A program made the translations under genes and the position numbers. From Eggerthella sinensis (lineage in GTDB: Bacteria; Actinomycetota; Coriobacteriia; Coriobacteriales; Eggerthellaceae): DNA of 64,000 nucleotides. Positions 44,662 to 52,585 of the stretch are shown here, one piece after another. The notes beneath the pieces were generated by a model. The model saw only the letters and a list, made by a program, of their open reading frames with translations, did not search any database and was not told where the DNA came from. Every line of letters starts with the position of its first letter. The first letter of the stretch is position 1. Where the stretch lies: contig NZ_PPTT01000009.1 in assembly GCF_003339815.1 (NCBI RefSeq), forward strand, positions 61,368 to 125,367. The letters are read 5' to 3'.

Positions 44662-45815
44662 CCGCGCGCCGCGCGCGAGCGCTTCTTCTCCTCGTACATG
44701 GACGCGTCGGCCCGCCGCAGCAGGTCCTCCATGCCCTCGCCCGGCGCGCGCAGCGCCCATCCGACGGACAGCGACAGCGCGCGGCCCTCCACCTGCTCCG
44801 CCGCGCACGCTTCGTGCACGCGGCGCGCGAAGGCGGCGGCACGCTCGTCGTCGAGGTCGAAGAAGCAGGCCACGAACTCGTCGCCGCCCACGCGGTACAC
44901 CATGCCCTCGCCCGCGCACGCCCCGGCCACCACCGCGGCCGCGCGCTTGATGGCCTCGTCGCCCGCGGCATGCCCGAACGTGTCGTTCAGATCCTTGAGG
45001 CCGTCGAGGTCCACCGACACGATGCCGCCGCACGCCCGCGCCTCGGCTCGCTCCCAATTCGCCACGTCCACCTCGAACGCGTTGCGGTTCTTGAGCCCTG
45101 TCAGGTAGTCGGTGTTCGCCATGTCGCGGTACCACGGGTTCGACACCCGCCTGAACACGAAGAAGGCCACCACGATGGCCAGCAGGCAGAACAGCGCGGC
45201 GATGACGGGCGTGCCGATGCGCACGGTCTCGAACGCGTCGTACTGATGCTGCGCGTCGAACTCGATGCCGATGACCCCGATCACCTTGCCATCCTCGTGG
45301 ATGGGATAGTACGTCACGAACACGTAGCCCCATCCCGTGTCCTTGATGTCGCTCGGGTACACCACCTCGTTGTCGAGCGCGCGCTCCATGTCGGGCACGA
45401 TCTCGTCCTCGATGAGGTCGCCCGGCGCGCGGAAGTCGTCGCTCTTCGACGACAGCCCGTCCACCACGTACACGAACGAGCCCTCGTCGGTGCGCTTCGC
45501 CGTGTACAGGTAGCGCACGCCCGTGGCCTCCTTAACGGCCTCGAACGCCTTCTTCATGGTGCGGTAGGACGGGTCGTCCATGTCCTCGGCCGAATCGATG
45601 CCCGAGAACGTGGCCTTGTCGAGCGAGTCCTCAACGTACTCGTGGATGCTGTCCGAGCGCTCCTTGAGCGAGCTGAGCATGTCGCCGTAGGTCACCTGGT
45701 AGTTGAACGCGTACACGCACAGAAACGAGCACGCCACCACCACGGCCACGATGACGCACACCTGCACGTCGACGCGGCTCAGGCCGCGCTTCACGCTTCG
45801 CCGCCGCGCCGCCAT
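44658..45815 (-). CDS. Membrane diguanylate cyclase with external sensor domain
   Basis: A 385-residue protein. One helix (about 16-36), an external Cache-like sensor (about 40-195, with GVRYLYTAKRTDEG and GKVIGVIGIEFD), a second helix (about 200-222) and a GGDEF domain (DYLTGLKNRNAFE, VDLDGLKDLNDTFGHAAGDEAI, RVGGDEFVAC). The catalytic GGDEF and metal Asp are intact, so it should make cyclic di-GMP in response to a ligand outside the membrane. There is no RxxD-type inhibitory site obvious near the active site. The start overlaps the LuxR stop by one base (TGATG), so the two are coupled. Confidence 0.9.
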   Translation of the reverse strand: MAARRRSVKRGLSRVDVQVCVIVAVVVACSFLCVYAFNYQVTYGDMLSSLKERSDSIHEYVEDSLDKATFSGIDSAEDMDDPSYRTMKKAFEAVKEATGVRYLYTAKRTDEGSFVYVVDGLSSKSDDFRAPGDLIEDEIVPDMERALDNEVVYPSDIKDTGWGYVFVTYYPIHEDGKVIGVIGIEFDAQHQYDAFETVRIGTPVIAALFCLLAIVVAFFVFRRVSNPWYRDMANTDYLTGLKNRNAFEVDVANWERAEARACGGIVSVDLDGLKDLNDTFGHAAGDEAIKRAAAVVAGACAGEGMVYRVGGDEFVACFFDLDDERAAAFARRVHEACAAEQVEGRALSLSVGWALRAPGEGMEDLLRRADASMYEEKKRSRAARG

Positions 45816-47332
45816 CACGCGCCGCCCGACAGCTCGCGCGCGGTGCGCTCGCCGAGGTCGATGAGCTCTTGGCGGCCGTGCATGCCCGTCTTCACGTAGA
45901 TGCGGCGCAGGTGGGTGTCCACCGTGCTCTTCGAGATGAAGAACTCGGCGGCGATGCGCTCGCCCGTGCGCCCCTTGAGCGCGAGCGGCAGGATCTCGGC
46001 CTCGCGCTTCGACAGGCCGTACTCCGACGCGATGAGCCGGCAGGCGTCCTCGAAGCGGTCGGCGTCGCGCACGATGACCGACAGCGCGCGGAAGTCGCGT
46101 TCGGTGAACAGGAACAGGTAGGCCGTGAGCGCGGCCAAGCCGGCGAAGGCGGCGATGGCGTAGGGCACCTGCCCCGCCGGCTCGAACAGCTCGATGCCGT
46201 TGCCCGCGGCGATGCCCGCCATCTCGCCCGCGTAGAGCGCCGCGAACCCGCGCGCGAACGACACGGCGGCATCCTGCCCCGTGATCTTCGCCATGACGAG
46301 GAACAGCGACACGAGCACGAAGGTGAGGCCGAGATAGCCAGCCAGCACGATGGCCTCGCCCGGCACGCCGAACGAGCCCAGCACGGGCACGAAGAGGAAT
46401 CCGGCCATCATGACGAGCACGGCCAGGCGGTACACGCCGTCGAGCGGCCCGTCGCCGGCCGCGTCGGCGCGTTTGCCGCGGCCGAGCCCGCCGCCGGCCA
46501 GCATCTGCAGCGAGGCCGCGCAGAACAGCACGAGCAGCAGCAGGCTGGCGAACACGGTGGGCGTCGATGCCTGGCCCGGATCGGAGCCGAACGTCTCCAT
46601 GAAGCCGGCGGCCAGGCCGAACAGCACGGTGCCGGCGATGATCTTCTTCGAGAGCCGCGCCGTCTCGTCGCGCTGCTCCTTCGTGGCCAAGAGGTCGCCG
46701 AGCGACAGCGCTCCGGCGTCGGGGGCGGGTGCGGGAGCGGCGCCGTCTGCGGCGGACGGGCGCGCGGGCAGCAGGCCGCGCAGGGCGAACGCGCTGCCGA
46801 GGGGCAGCAGCTTCAACGCGAACACCGCCTGCGGCAACGGGACCATGGCGACGAGCAAGCACACCGCTGCCGCCACGGCCGCGGCGATGAAGGCCTCGGG
46901 CACGGAACGGTCGACGGGGCGCCGGCCGAGCGCGCGTCCCCAGGCGGCCAGCATGAGGCCCGCCGGCATGCCCACGAGCGCGCCTTCCAGCACGATGCCG
47001 AACGAGCCCTCGCCCGCGAGCGACGGCATGAGCGAGCCCAGCACGAGCAGGCCGGCGTAGCACCACACGAGCGGGCGGGACAGCAGCGCGTCGCGCGCCC
47101 GGGGCGACGCCGCGCGCAGCAGCGCGAACGCCAGCAGCATGCACACGAGCGTGCCGAACAGGTCGGCGCGCTCGAACGCGAACGGGCCCTCGCCGATGGC
47201 GCGGTTCGCGCCGAGGTAGAACAGCGAGAACACGAACCCCTGGTTGCAGGCGAAGCCGCCCACCACGCGCATGGTCGAGCGATCGCCGGTTTTGTCCGCG
47301 TCAGAGCCGAAACGCACGCGCTCCCCTTTCAC
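45815..47332 (-). CDS. LuxR-family regulator with polytopic membrane N-terminus
   Basis: A protein of about 505 residues. The first 420 residues form about twelve membrane helices, and the C-terminus is a LuxR/GerE helix-turn-helix (LSKREAEILPLALKGRTGERIAAEF, STVDTHLRRIYVKTGMHGRQELIDL). Proteins of this architecture are greatly expanded in Eggerthellaceae and probably sense ligands through the membrane part. The start is uncertain: GTG 47332 has no ribosome site, whereas GTG 47317 has GGGGAG close before it. It is coupled to the diguanylate cyclase gene, which may be its output partner or target. Confidence 0.88.
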   Translation of the reverse strand: MKGERVRFGSDADKTGDRSTMRVVGGFACNQGFVFSLFYLGANRAIGEGPFAFERADLFGTLVCMLLAFALLRAASPRARDALLSRPLVWCYAGLLVLGSLMPSLAGEGSFGIVLEGALVGMPAGLMLAAWGRALGRRPVDRSVPEAFIAAAVAAAVCLLVAMVPLPQAVFALKLLPLGSAFALRGLLPARPSAADGAAPAPAPDAGALSLGDLLATKEQRDETARLSKKIIAGTVLFGLAAGFMETFGSDPGQASTPTVFASLLLLVLFCAASLQMLAGGGLGRGKRADAAGDGPLDGVYRLAVLVMMAGFLFVPVLGSFGVPGEAIVLAGYLGLTFVLVSLFLVMAKITGQDAAVSFARGFAALYAGEMAGIAAGNGIELFEPAGQVPYAIAAFAGLAALTAYLFLFTERDFRALSVIVRDADRFEDACRLIASEYGLSKREAEILPLALKGRTGERIAAEFFISKSTVDTHLRRIYVKTGMHGRQELIDLGERTARELSGGA

Positions 47333-47411
47333 GTTTCATGGTTGGATGCTTCCATGATAGCAGGAGGAGGAGCCGCGCCCGGTAAGACCGTGCCGACCTT
47401 CCTCAAAATGC

Positions 47412-47447
47412 GCAACAGCCCGCGGCAGAGCTGCCGCGGGCTGTTGC
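47412..47447 (-). terminator. Terminator hairpin after tatA
   Basis: A perfect inverted repeat of 17 bases per arm (47412-47428 with 47431-47447), the longest stem among the hairpins here, followed on the minus strand by ATTTTG. It lies 50 bases after the tatA stop. Confidence 0.8.
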
Positions 47448-47497
47448 GGGCGCGAGGAGGGGGGGGTTCGCGCCGCTAGAGGGAAGGGTGAGTATCG

Positions 47498-47767
47498 TTA
47501 TGCGACCGGTTCGGCCTTCTTGGCCACCTTGACGGTCTTCTTGGCCGGCGCGGCGGGAGCGGGCTCCTCGGCGTCCTCGTCCTCGACGGAGAGGTCGGCG
47601 TTCTCGACTTCGACGACCTTCTCGTCGTTGCCGAGGCCCTCGCGCAGGCCCTTCATGGTCTTGCCGATGGACGCGCCGAGCTTCGGAAGGTTCTTGGGGC
47701 CGAAGATGAGCAGTGCGACGGCGAGGATGATAAGCAGTTCGGGCATTCCCATTCCGAGGATCTTCAT
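47498..47767 (-). CDS. tatA: Sec-independent (Tat) translocase subunit TatA
   Basis: An 89-residue protein: a short external start, a hydrophobic helix (LLIILAVALLIFGPKNLPKLG with the FGPKNLP hinge), an amphipathic helix (ASIGKTMKGLREGL), and an acidic then Lys/Ala/Pro-rich tail. It forms the pore of the twin-arginine export path. GGAGG lies nine bases before the ATG. It is a single gene; tatC is not in the window. Eggerthellaceae export many molybdoenzymes by this route. Confidence 0.93.
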   Translation of the reverse strand: MKILGMGMPELLIILAVALLIFGPKNLPKLGASIGKTMKGLREGLGNDEKVVEVENADLSVEDEDAEEPAPAAPAKKTVKVAKKAEPVA

Positions 47768-47818
47768 GTACGTGCGCCTCCTAATAGCGTCTTGGTGGCG
47801 CGCGCCTCGTCGGGAGTC

Positions 47819-47862
47819 GCCGCCGGTTTCAACAGGGTCCAGTCTGCCCGAAAACCGGCGGC
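47819..47862 (-). terminator. Terminator hairpin after the FAD dehydrogenase gene
   Basis: Arms of 11 bases (47819-47829 with 47852-47862) around a 22-base interior; it lies between the stop of the FAD protein gene and the start of tatA. The large interior makes it less certain than the others. Confidence 0.5.
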
Positions 47863-47949
47863 GCGCCTATCGTGCAGACGCATGATTTTGTCACGTTCCC
47901 GTTGAAATAGCGTGTCATGCAAACGGGGTACGGAATGCGTCTCCCCAGT

Positions 47950-49353
47950 TCACAGCTCTTCGGCCAAAACACGGCCCGCACGCCAGCCCATCACGCTCGC
48001 CATCATGAGGCCGCGCGTCCACCCGCTCGAATCTCCGAGGCACTGCAGGTTGGCCACGTTCGTGTCGAAGCGCGCGTCCATCTTCACGCGGTTGCTGTAG
48101 AACTTGAGCTCGGGCGAGTACAGCAGCGTCTCCTGCGCGGCGAAGCCCGGCACCACCTCGTCGACGGCGAGCATGAAGTTGAGGATGTTCGTCATGGCGC
48201 GGTACGGCATGGCGGCCGTGATGTCGCCCGCCACCGCGTCGCCCAACGTGGGAACCACGTTCGAGCGCGCGAGCTCCTTCTCCCACGTGCGCTTGCCGTC
48301 GAGGATGTCGCCGAAGCGCTGCACGAGGATGCGCCCGTCGCCCAGCATGTTGGTGAGCTCGCCCACCTTCTGCGCGTAGGCGATGGGCTGGTCGAAGGGT
48401 TCCGAGAAGTTCTGCGAGCACAGGATGGCGAGGTTCGTGTTCGGCGACTTGCGCTCCTTGTAGGAGTGGCCGTTCACCACGGCGAGGCCCGCGTCGTAGT
48501 TCTCCTGGCTCACGAACCCGCCGGGATTCTGGCAGAACGTGCGCACCTTGTTCTTGAAGGGCTGCGGGTAGCCGATGAGCTTGCTCTCGTACAGCACGTC
48601 GTTCACCGTCTCCATCACCTCGTTGCGCACTTCCACGCGCACGCCGATGTCCACGGGGCCGGGCGCGTGCGCGATGCGGTGCTCGCGGCACATGCGCTCG
48701 AGCCAGTCGGCGCCGCGTCGCCCCGTGGCCACCACGGTGCGCTTCGCGAGTATCTCCTGCGCGCCGAGCGGACCGGTCACCGCCACGCCGCGGCAGGCCT
48801 CGCCCTCGATGAGCACCTGCGTGCAGGTTGTGCGGAAGCGCAGGTCCACGCCCGCGTCGCGCAGGTGGCGCTCGATGCGCGCGTACAGGTCGCGCGCCCG
48901 CTCGGTGCCGAGGTGGCGCAGCGGGCAGTCCACCAGCTTGAGGCCGGCCTTGATGGCGCGCCGGCGGATCTCGTCCACCTCGGGCTTGCGCTCGGCGCCC
49001 TCCACGCGCTCGTCCGCGCCGAAGCCCAGGTACACGCCGTCCACCTCGTCGATGGAGGCCTGCGCCTCGTCGCGCCCGATGAGGTCGGGCAAGTCGCCGC
49101 CCACCTCCGCCGACAGCGACAGCTTGCCGTCCGAGAACGCGCCCGCGCCCGAGAAGCCCGTCGTGATGCGGCAGGGCTCGCACGAGGCGCACGGCGCGCC
49201 CGTCGCCTTCGGGCACACGCGGTCCTCCACGGCGAGCCCCTTGTCCACCATGGTGATGCGCCCGGCGAACCCACGCTCGAGCAGCGCGAGCGCGCAGAAG
49301 ATGCCGGCCGGCCCGGCGCCCACGATGACGACGTCGGTTTCGATGCTGTCCAT
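47950..49353 (-). CDS. FAD-dependent dehydrogenase (COG2509-like)
   Basis: A 467-residue cytosolic flavoprotein. The N-terminal dinucleotide fold is DVVIVGAGPAGIFCAL; a cysteine-rich segment follows (CPKATGAPCASCEPC), then FSGAGAFSDGKLSLS and the C-terminal FAD-contacting GDSSGWTRGLMMASVMG. This matches the uncharacterised FAD dehydrogenase family COG2509, found in anaerobes. The cysteines may hold a metal or act in redox chemistry. The ATG at 49353 has AAGGAG seven bases upstream. The real substrate is unknown. Confidence 0.82.
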   Translation of the reverse strand: MDSIETDVVIVGAGPAGIFCALALLERGFAGRITMVDKGLAVEDRVCPKATGAPCASCEPCRITTGFSGAGAFSDGKLSLSAEVGGDLPDLIGRDEAQASIDEVDGVYLGFGADERVEGAERKPEVDEIRRRAIKAGLKLVDCPLRHLGTERARDLYARIERHLRDAGVDLRFRTTCTQVLIEGEACRGVAVTGPLGAQEILAKRTVVATGRRGADWLERMCREHRIAHAPGPVDIGVRVEVRNEVMETVNDVLYESKLIGYPQPFKNKVRTFCQNPGGFVSQENYDAGLAVVNGHSYKERKSPNTNLAILCSQNFSEPFDQPIAYAQKVGELTNMLGDGRILVQRFGDILDGKRTWEKELARSNVVPTLGDAVAGDITAAMPYRAMTNILNFMLAVDEVVPGFAAQETLLYSPELKFYSNRVKMDARFDTNVANLQCLGDSSGWTRGLMMASVMGWRAGRVLAEEL

Positions 49354-49445
49354 GTCCCGCTCCTTATCGTCGAGCCGCCGCATCCCGCGGCGGCATGAAC
49401 AACCCGTGCCATTGTACCGCTCGTTCGCCTCGCGTGGCGAACGGA

Positions 49446-49461
49446 TGTTTCACGTGAAACA
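49446..49461. other. parS site (ParB binding)
   Basis: A second perfect TGTTTCACGTGAAACA, 92 bases upstream of the FAD dehydrogenase start. Together with 35515-35530 it supports an origin-proximal position for this segment. Confidence 0.92.
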
Positions 49462-49543
49462 TTCCGGTTGGGGGGCGGGGGCCTCGCGTGCCCGTGCGCC
49501 TCGCGTGCCCGTGCGGCGCCCTGCACCGAAATCCCGCCGGGAA

Positions 49544-49673
49544 TGGCAAGTTTTTTCGCGATTGCGGGGTTTTGCGGGCGAATCCCGCCCGAGGAAAAAT
49601 CGCGACCTGGTGTTTTGTACGATCGCGCGTGCAAAACGCGTCCGAAACCCCGCAATCGCGAAAAAACTTGCCA
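49544..49673. repeat. 130-bp element with 29-bp perfect terminal inverted repeats
   Basis: The arms at 49544-49572 and 49645-49673 are perfect reverse complements over 29 bases, both ending in TGGCAAG at the outside. The 72 bases between contain two smaller dyads: GCGGG/CCCGC near 49574-49588 and a 26-base near-palindrome starting GTTTTG and ending CAAAAC. The element encodes nothing. It looks like a palindromic intergenic repeat or a MITE-like mobile sequence. A target-site duplication is not evident. Confidence 0.8.
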
Positions 49674-49921
49674 CAAAGACACGCATCAGGTGCACGCCCC
49701 GCACGACGAGAGCCCCGCCCCCGCGCGCCTGCCCCGCGAGCACCTCCCTCGCGCGTCCGCCCCGCGCTCCATCTGTGGAGGATTCGAGGAACGCGTGTGG
49801 CGGTTCGCCGGGGAAGATCGCGGAGGGCTTACGAGCGCCGTTGCCGTTTTGTTACCATTCCTCCTCGCGGCCGTACTCACCCCTCAAACGAACCCCACGC
49901 GGCCGAGGAAAGGATGCTCCC

Positions 49922-50662
49922 ATGGCATCGCGCTCGTTGCGCTCCACCGGCTCCGCCCTTCCTGCGCTCGCGCTCTGCGCCGCGCTTTCCGCAGGCCTCG
50001 CCTGCCTCGTTCCCCCCGAGCCCGCGTTCGCCCTCGACGACGCGTCCCCGCTCGCCGTCGCGCCTGCCACCCTCGCACCCGCATCGCTCGTGCCCGCGGT
50101 GCTCGCAGCCGACGAAGAGGAGCCCGCCGCCAGCCTCGAGCAGGTGCGCGCCCTCGCCGCCGAGCGCGCGGCGCAGCAAGCCGCCCAGCAGGCGGCCGAG
50201 CGCCAGGACAAGCGCCTCGCCTACGACCCGGCCCTCATCGCCGCCATCGGCAACCAGTCGGCGGGCGGCCACACCATCTGCTGCCCGGCCTACGCGTGCG
50301 CCTACGGCGACGCCGTCCTCACCGGCCAGGCGAACGACCACGGCGCCTACGGCTGCGGCTGCTGCACGTGGCCCGGCTGGGGCGGCGGCAATTCGTCGTT
50401 CCGCTCGCTTGGAAGCGACGAGGCCCTGCTGCGCGAAGCCTACGACGAGATCGCCGCCGGCCGCCCCACGGTCATCCACGTGGCCGGCCCCTACGGCGAG
50501 CATTGGATCTGCCTCATGGGCTACCAGAACGTCGACGACCCCGACGCGCTCACCCTCGACAACTTCATCGCCCTCGATCCGTCGAACGGCCAGGAAGTGG
50601 TCGCGTCCTACCGCTACGTGCCCTACGGCGACGCCTGCGAGCACGTGACCGACCAGCGCTAG
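49922..50662 (+). CDS. Secreted C39-like cysteine peptidase-fold protein
   Basis: A 246-residue exported protein. A signal peptide (ALPALALCAALSAGLACLVPPEPAFA) is followed by an Ala-rich helical region with AAQQAAQQAAERQ and then a domain from about residue 110 that resembles papain-like C39 peptidases: AYACAYGDAVLTG with candidate catalytic Cys, then GRPTVIHVAGPYGEHW with the candidate His, and LDNFIALDPSNG with the candidate Asp. The segment CGCCTWPGWGGGN is unusually rich in Cys and Gly. AAAGGA lies seven bases before the ATG. Such secreted proteins are common in Eggerthellaceae; the substrate is unknown. Confidence 0.72.
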   Translation: MASRSLRSTGSALPALALCAALSAGLACLVPPEPAFALDDASPLAVAPATLAPASLVPAVLAADEEEPAASLEQVRALAAERAAQQAAQQAAERQDKRLAYDPALIAAIGNQSAGGHTICCPAYACAYGDAVLTGQANDHGAYGCGCCTWPGWGGGNSSFRSLGSDEALLREAYDEIAAGRPTVIHVAGPYGEHWICLMGYQNVDDPDALTLDNFIALDPSNGQEVVASYRYVPYGDACEHVTDQR

Positions 50663-50690
50663 CGGCGCTGCCGCCCGCGGCGTCCCGCCC

Positions 50691-51647
50691 TCAGAACAAA
50701 CGCGGCGGCGCGGGCGGCAGCTTGCGCGCGACCCGTTCGGTCACCACGTCGTCGGGCCCCAGCTCGTCGCACAGCAAAGGCGACGCGGGGTCGTAGCGTC
50801 GCAGCCGCCAGGGCTCGGCGGCCCCGTGCGCCTCCGACGCGGTGCCGGGGTTCGCGTAGCAGTACACGCACCCGTTCGCGCACGTGTCGTACGTGCCGAT
50901 GTCCACGCTCGGCGCGCACCGGCAGACGCCGCGCTGCGAAGCGCCCGCCGCCCGTCCCGCCTGCACGCCCGCGATGCGCTCCACGAGCGCGGCGTCAATG
51001 CAGCCCGCATGCGCGAGGCCCGCGTCGTCGAGCGCCTCGTCGCCGCAGCCGCCCACCGCGATGCCGTGCGCGGCCCCCAGCTCGGCCAACCGCGTCGCGA
51101 GCGCAGCCTTCTCCGCGTCCGGCACGGACGTCAGCCCGAGCGTCGCCATGCGTCCGGCGATCTTCGGATACACGTCGAGGAAGCTGATGCGGCAGGCCGA
51201 CGTGCTGCCTTCGAGACGAGCCGCGAACGTCTCGAACCAGTGCAGATGATGCTCGAGGGTGTAGGGGCCTCCCAGGAGGATGGGGCTGTAGCGCCACACG
51301 ACGCGCTCGGGGCCGAGGGCCGCGGCGAGCTGCTGAAACGTTTCGAGGAGCTGCGCCTTGCGTGGCAGCCCCGCTTCCACGTCGGCGCCGTAGGCGTTGA
51401 GCGTGAACTGCACGAAGTACGGCGCGGGCGCTGCGCGGTCGAGCTCGTCTTTGCGCGCGAGCAGCACGCGCGGGTCCTTCGTCCAGAACGCGATGCAGTC
51501 CACCGCGTCGGGCGCGAGGCTCACGCGGCTCACCTGGGTGCGGTTCATGGGGTTGCGCACAAGCGCGAAACCCTCTTCGAAGCGCCTGATCATCCAATCG
51601 AAATGGAACCGCGGGATGTCGGTCCTTCTCGAGGCGCTGACGATCAC
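50691..51647 (-). CDS. DUF1848 protein with C-terminal cysteine cluster
   Basis: A 318-residue protein of the DUF1848 family. It begins IVSASRRTDIPRFH and includes AFWTKDPRVLL and FTLNAYG, typical of the family; near the end lies a cysteine cluster (CRCAPSVDIGTYDTC, NGCVYCYAN) able to bind an iron-sulfur centre. The fold is probably a radical-SAM-like barrel, by analogy with the CxYCYA end; enzymatic activity is not known. The GTG at 51647 overlaps the upstream stop by 4 bases (GTGA). Confidence 0.85.
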   Translation of the reverse strand: MIVSASRRTDIPRFHFDWMIRRFEEGFALVRNPMNRTQVSRVSLAPDAVDCIAFWTKDPRVLLARKDELDRAAPAPYFVQFTLNAYGADVEAGLPRKAQLLETFQQLAAALGPERVVWRYSPILLGGPYTLEHHLHWFETFAARLEGSTSACRISFLDVYPKIAGRMATLGLTSVPDAEKAALATRLAELGAAHGIAVGGCGDEALDDAGLAHAGCIDAALVERIAGVQAGRAAGASQRGVCRCAPSVDIGTYDTCANGCVYCYANPGTASEAHGAAEPWRLRRYDPASPLLCDELGPDDVVTERVARKLPPAPPRLF

Positions 51648-52486
51648 AGCTCTTCGATGACCTTCGCCGACACGACGTTGCTCGGCGAGATGAGGATGGT
51701 GCCCACCTTGCCGATTTCGGGCGCGTCCACGTAGAAGGTGCCGTCGATGGTCTCCCCCATCACGAACAGGTCCTCGTCCTGAGTGGAGATGACGATGTCG
51801 ATGCCCGAAGCCCCCTCGACGTACGCCTTGTCGGCGGTCACCGCCACGATGAAGTCCACCTTGTGCAGCTCGAAGTACTCCACCTGCTTCTTGAGCGCGT
51901 ACGGCGTCATGGGGCCCGTCACGCTGAACACGCCGAAGCGGTGATCGCCCTTCTTCAGGATGGTGCCCTCGCGGTACTGCTCGATGTTCACCGTGTCGAG
52001 CGAGAACACGGTGGCCTTCTTGTCCTCGTAGCTTTTCTGGGCGTCGTCCACGGTCACGGGCGCTTTGGCATCCTTCGACGACGTTCCGTTCGAGAGCTTC
52101 CCCTTGCCCGCCGAGCTCGTCGCGGGCTTCTTCGACCCCGCTGGCGCTTCCTCGTCGGGATCGACCGGGGGCGTCGTGGAAGCGGACGGCTCTGCACCGT
52201 CCGGCGCCGTCTCGGGCGCGCCCTTCGCGGCGGCATCCGCATCCTTCGCGTTCTTCGCATCCTTCGCGGCATCCGCGGCTTCGTCGGCCTCCTCCTCGAG
52301 CGCGGCGGTGCCCGCGTACACGATGGCGGTGTAGCCGTCCATGCTGCCGAACGTGTCGTCGATGTTCGATGCGGCCACGTTCCAGGAGTGCCCGGCAACG
52401 AGGTACCAGCCCAGGCCGCAAAGGCTGAGCACGATAAGGGCGGCGAACACCGCCAATGCTATTTTTTCGCGTGATTGAACCGACAT
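51644..52486 (-). CDS. Membrane-anchored protein with phosphoesterase-like C-terminal part
   Basis: A 280-residue protein: a signal-anchor helix (about 8-31), an Ala/Asp/Lys-rich low-complexity linker (about 60-130), then about 140 residues that recall the 5'-nucleotidase metallophosphoesterase fold (VEYFELHKVDFIVAVTADK, GIDIVISTQDED, GTFYVDAPEIGKVGTI). The His residues that bind metal in that fold (in THLG and DGHSH motifs) are missing, so if related it is inactive. The ATG at 52486 is set nine bases after a TATACT -10, which implies a nearly leaderless message. It is coupled to the DUF1848 gene. Identity is low-confidence. Confidence 0.5.
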   Translation of the reverse strand: MSVQSREKIALAVFAALIVLSLCGLGWYLVAGHSWNVAASNIDDTFGSMDGYTAIVYAGTAALEEEADEAADAAKDAKNAKDADAAAKGAPETAPDGAEPSASTTPPVDPDEEAPAGSKKPATSSAGKGKLSNGTSSKDAKAPVTVDDAQKSYEDKKATVFSLDTVNIEQYREGTILKKGDHRFGVFSVTGPMTPYALKKQVEYFELHKVDFIVAVTADKAYVEGASGIDIVISTQDEDLFVMGETIDGTFYVDAPEIGKVGTILISPSNVVSAKVIEEL

Positions 52487-52585
52487 AATGCCTATAGTAT
52501 ACCGCTCCCCGCCCCGCCGCCCGCTTTGGAGCGCGAGCGACAAAATATCGACAGGAAGCGGTGGACGAACGGCGGTGCGCCGAGG

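Larger units (their letters stand above)
49354..49921. other. Long intergenic region between divergent genes
   Basis: These 568 bases hold a parS site (49446-49461) and a 130-bp inverted-repeat element (49544-49673). No convincing coding sequence is present; short open frames on both strands merely read through the inverted repeat. Both divergent genes must have their promoters here, but I see no strong hexamers. Confidence 0.6.

Noticed and set aside
52487..52543. An N-terminal extension of the anchored phosphoesterase-like protein to 52543
   Set aside because: It would run across the -10 element TATACT and adds no signal-peptide character.
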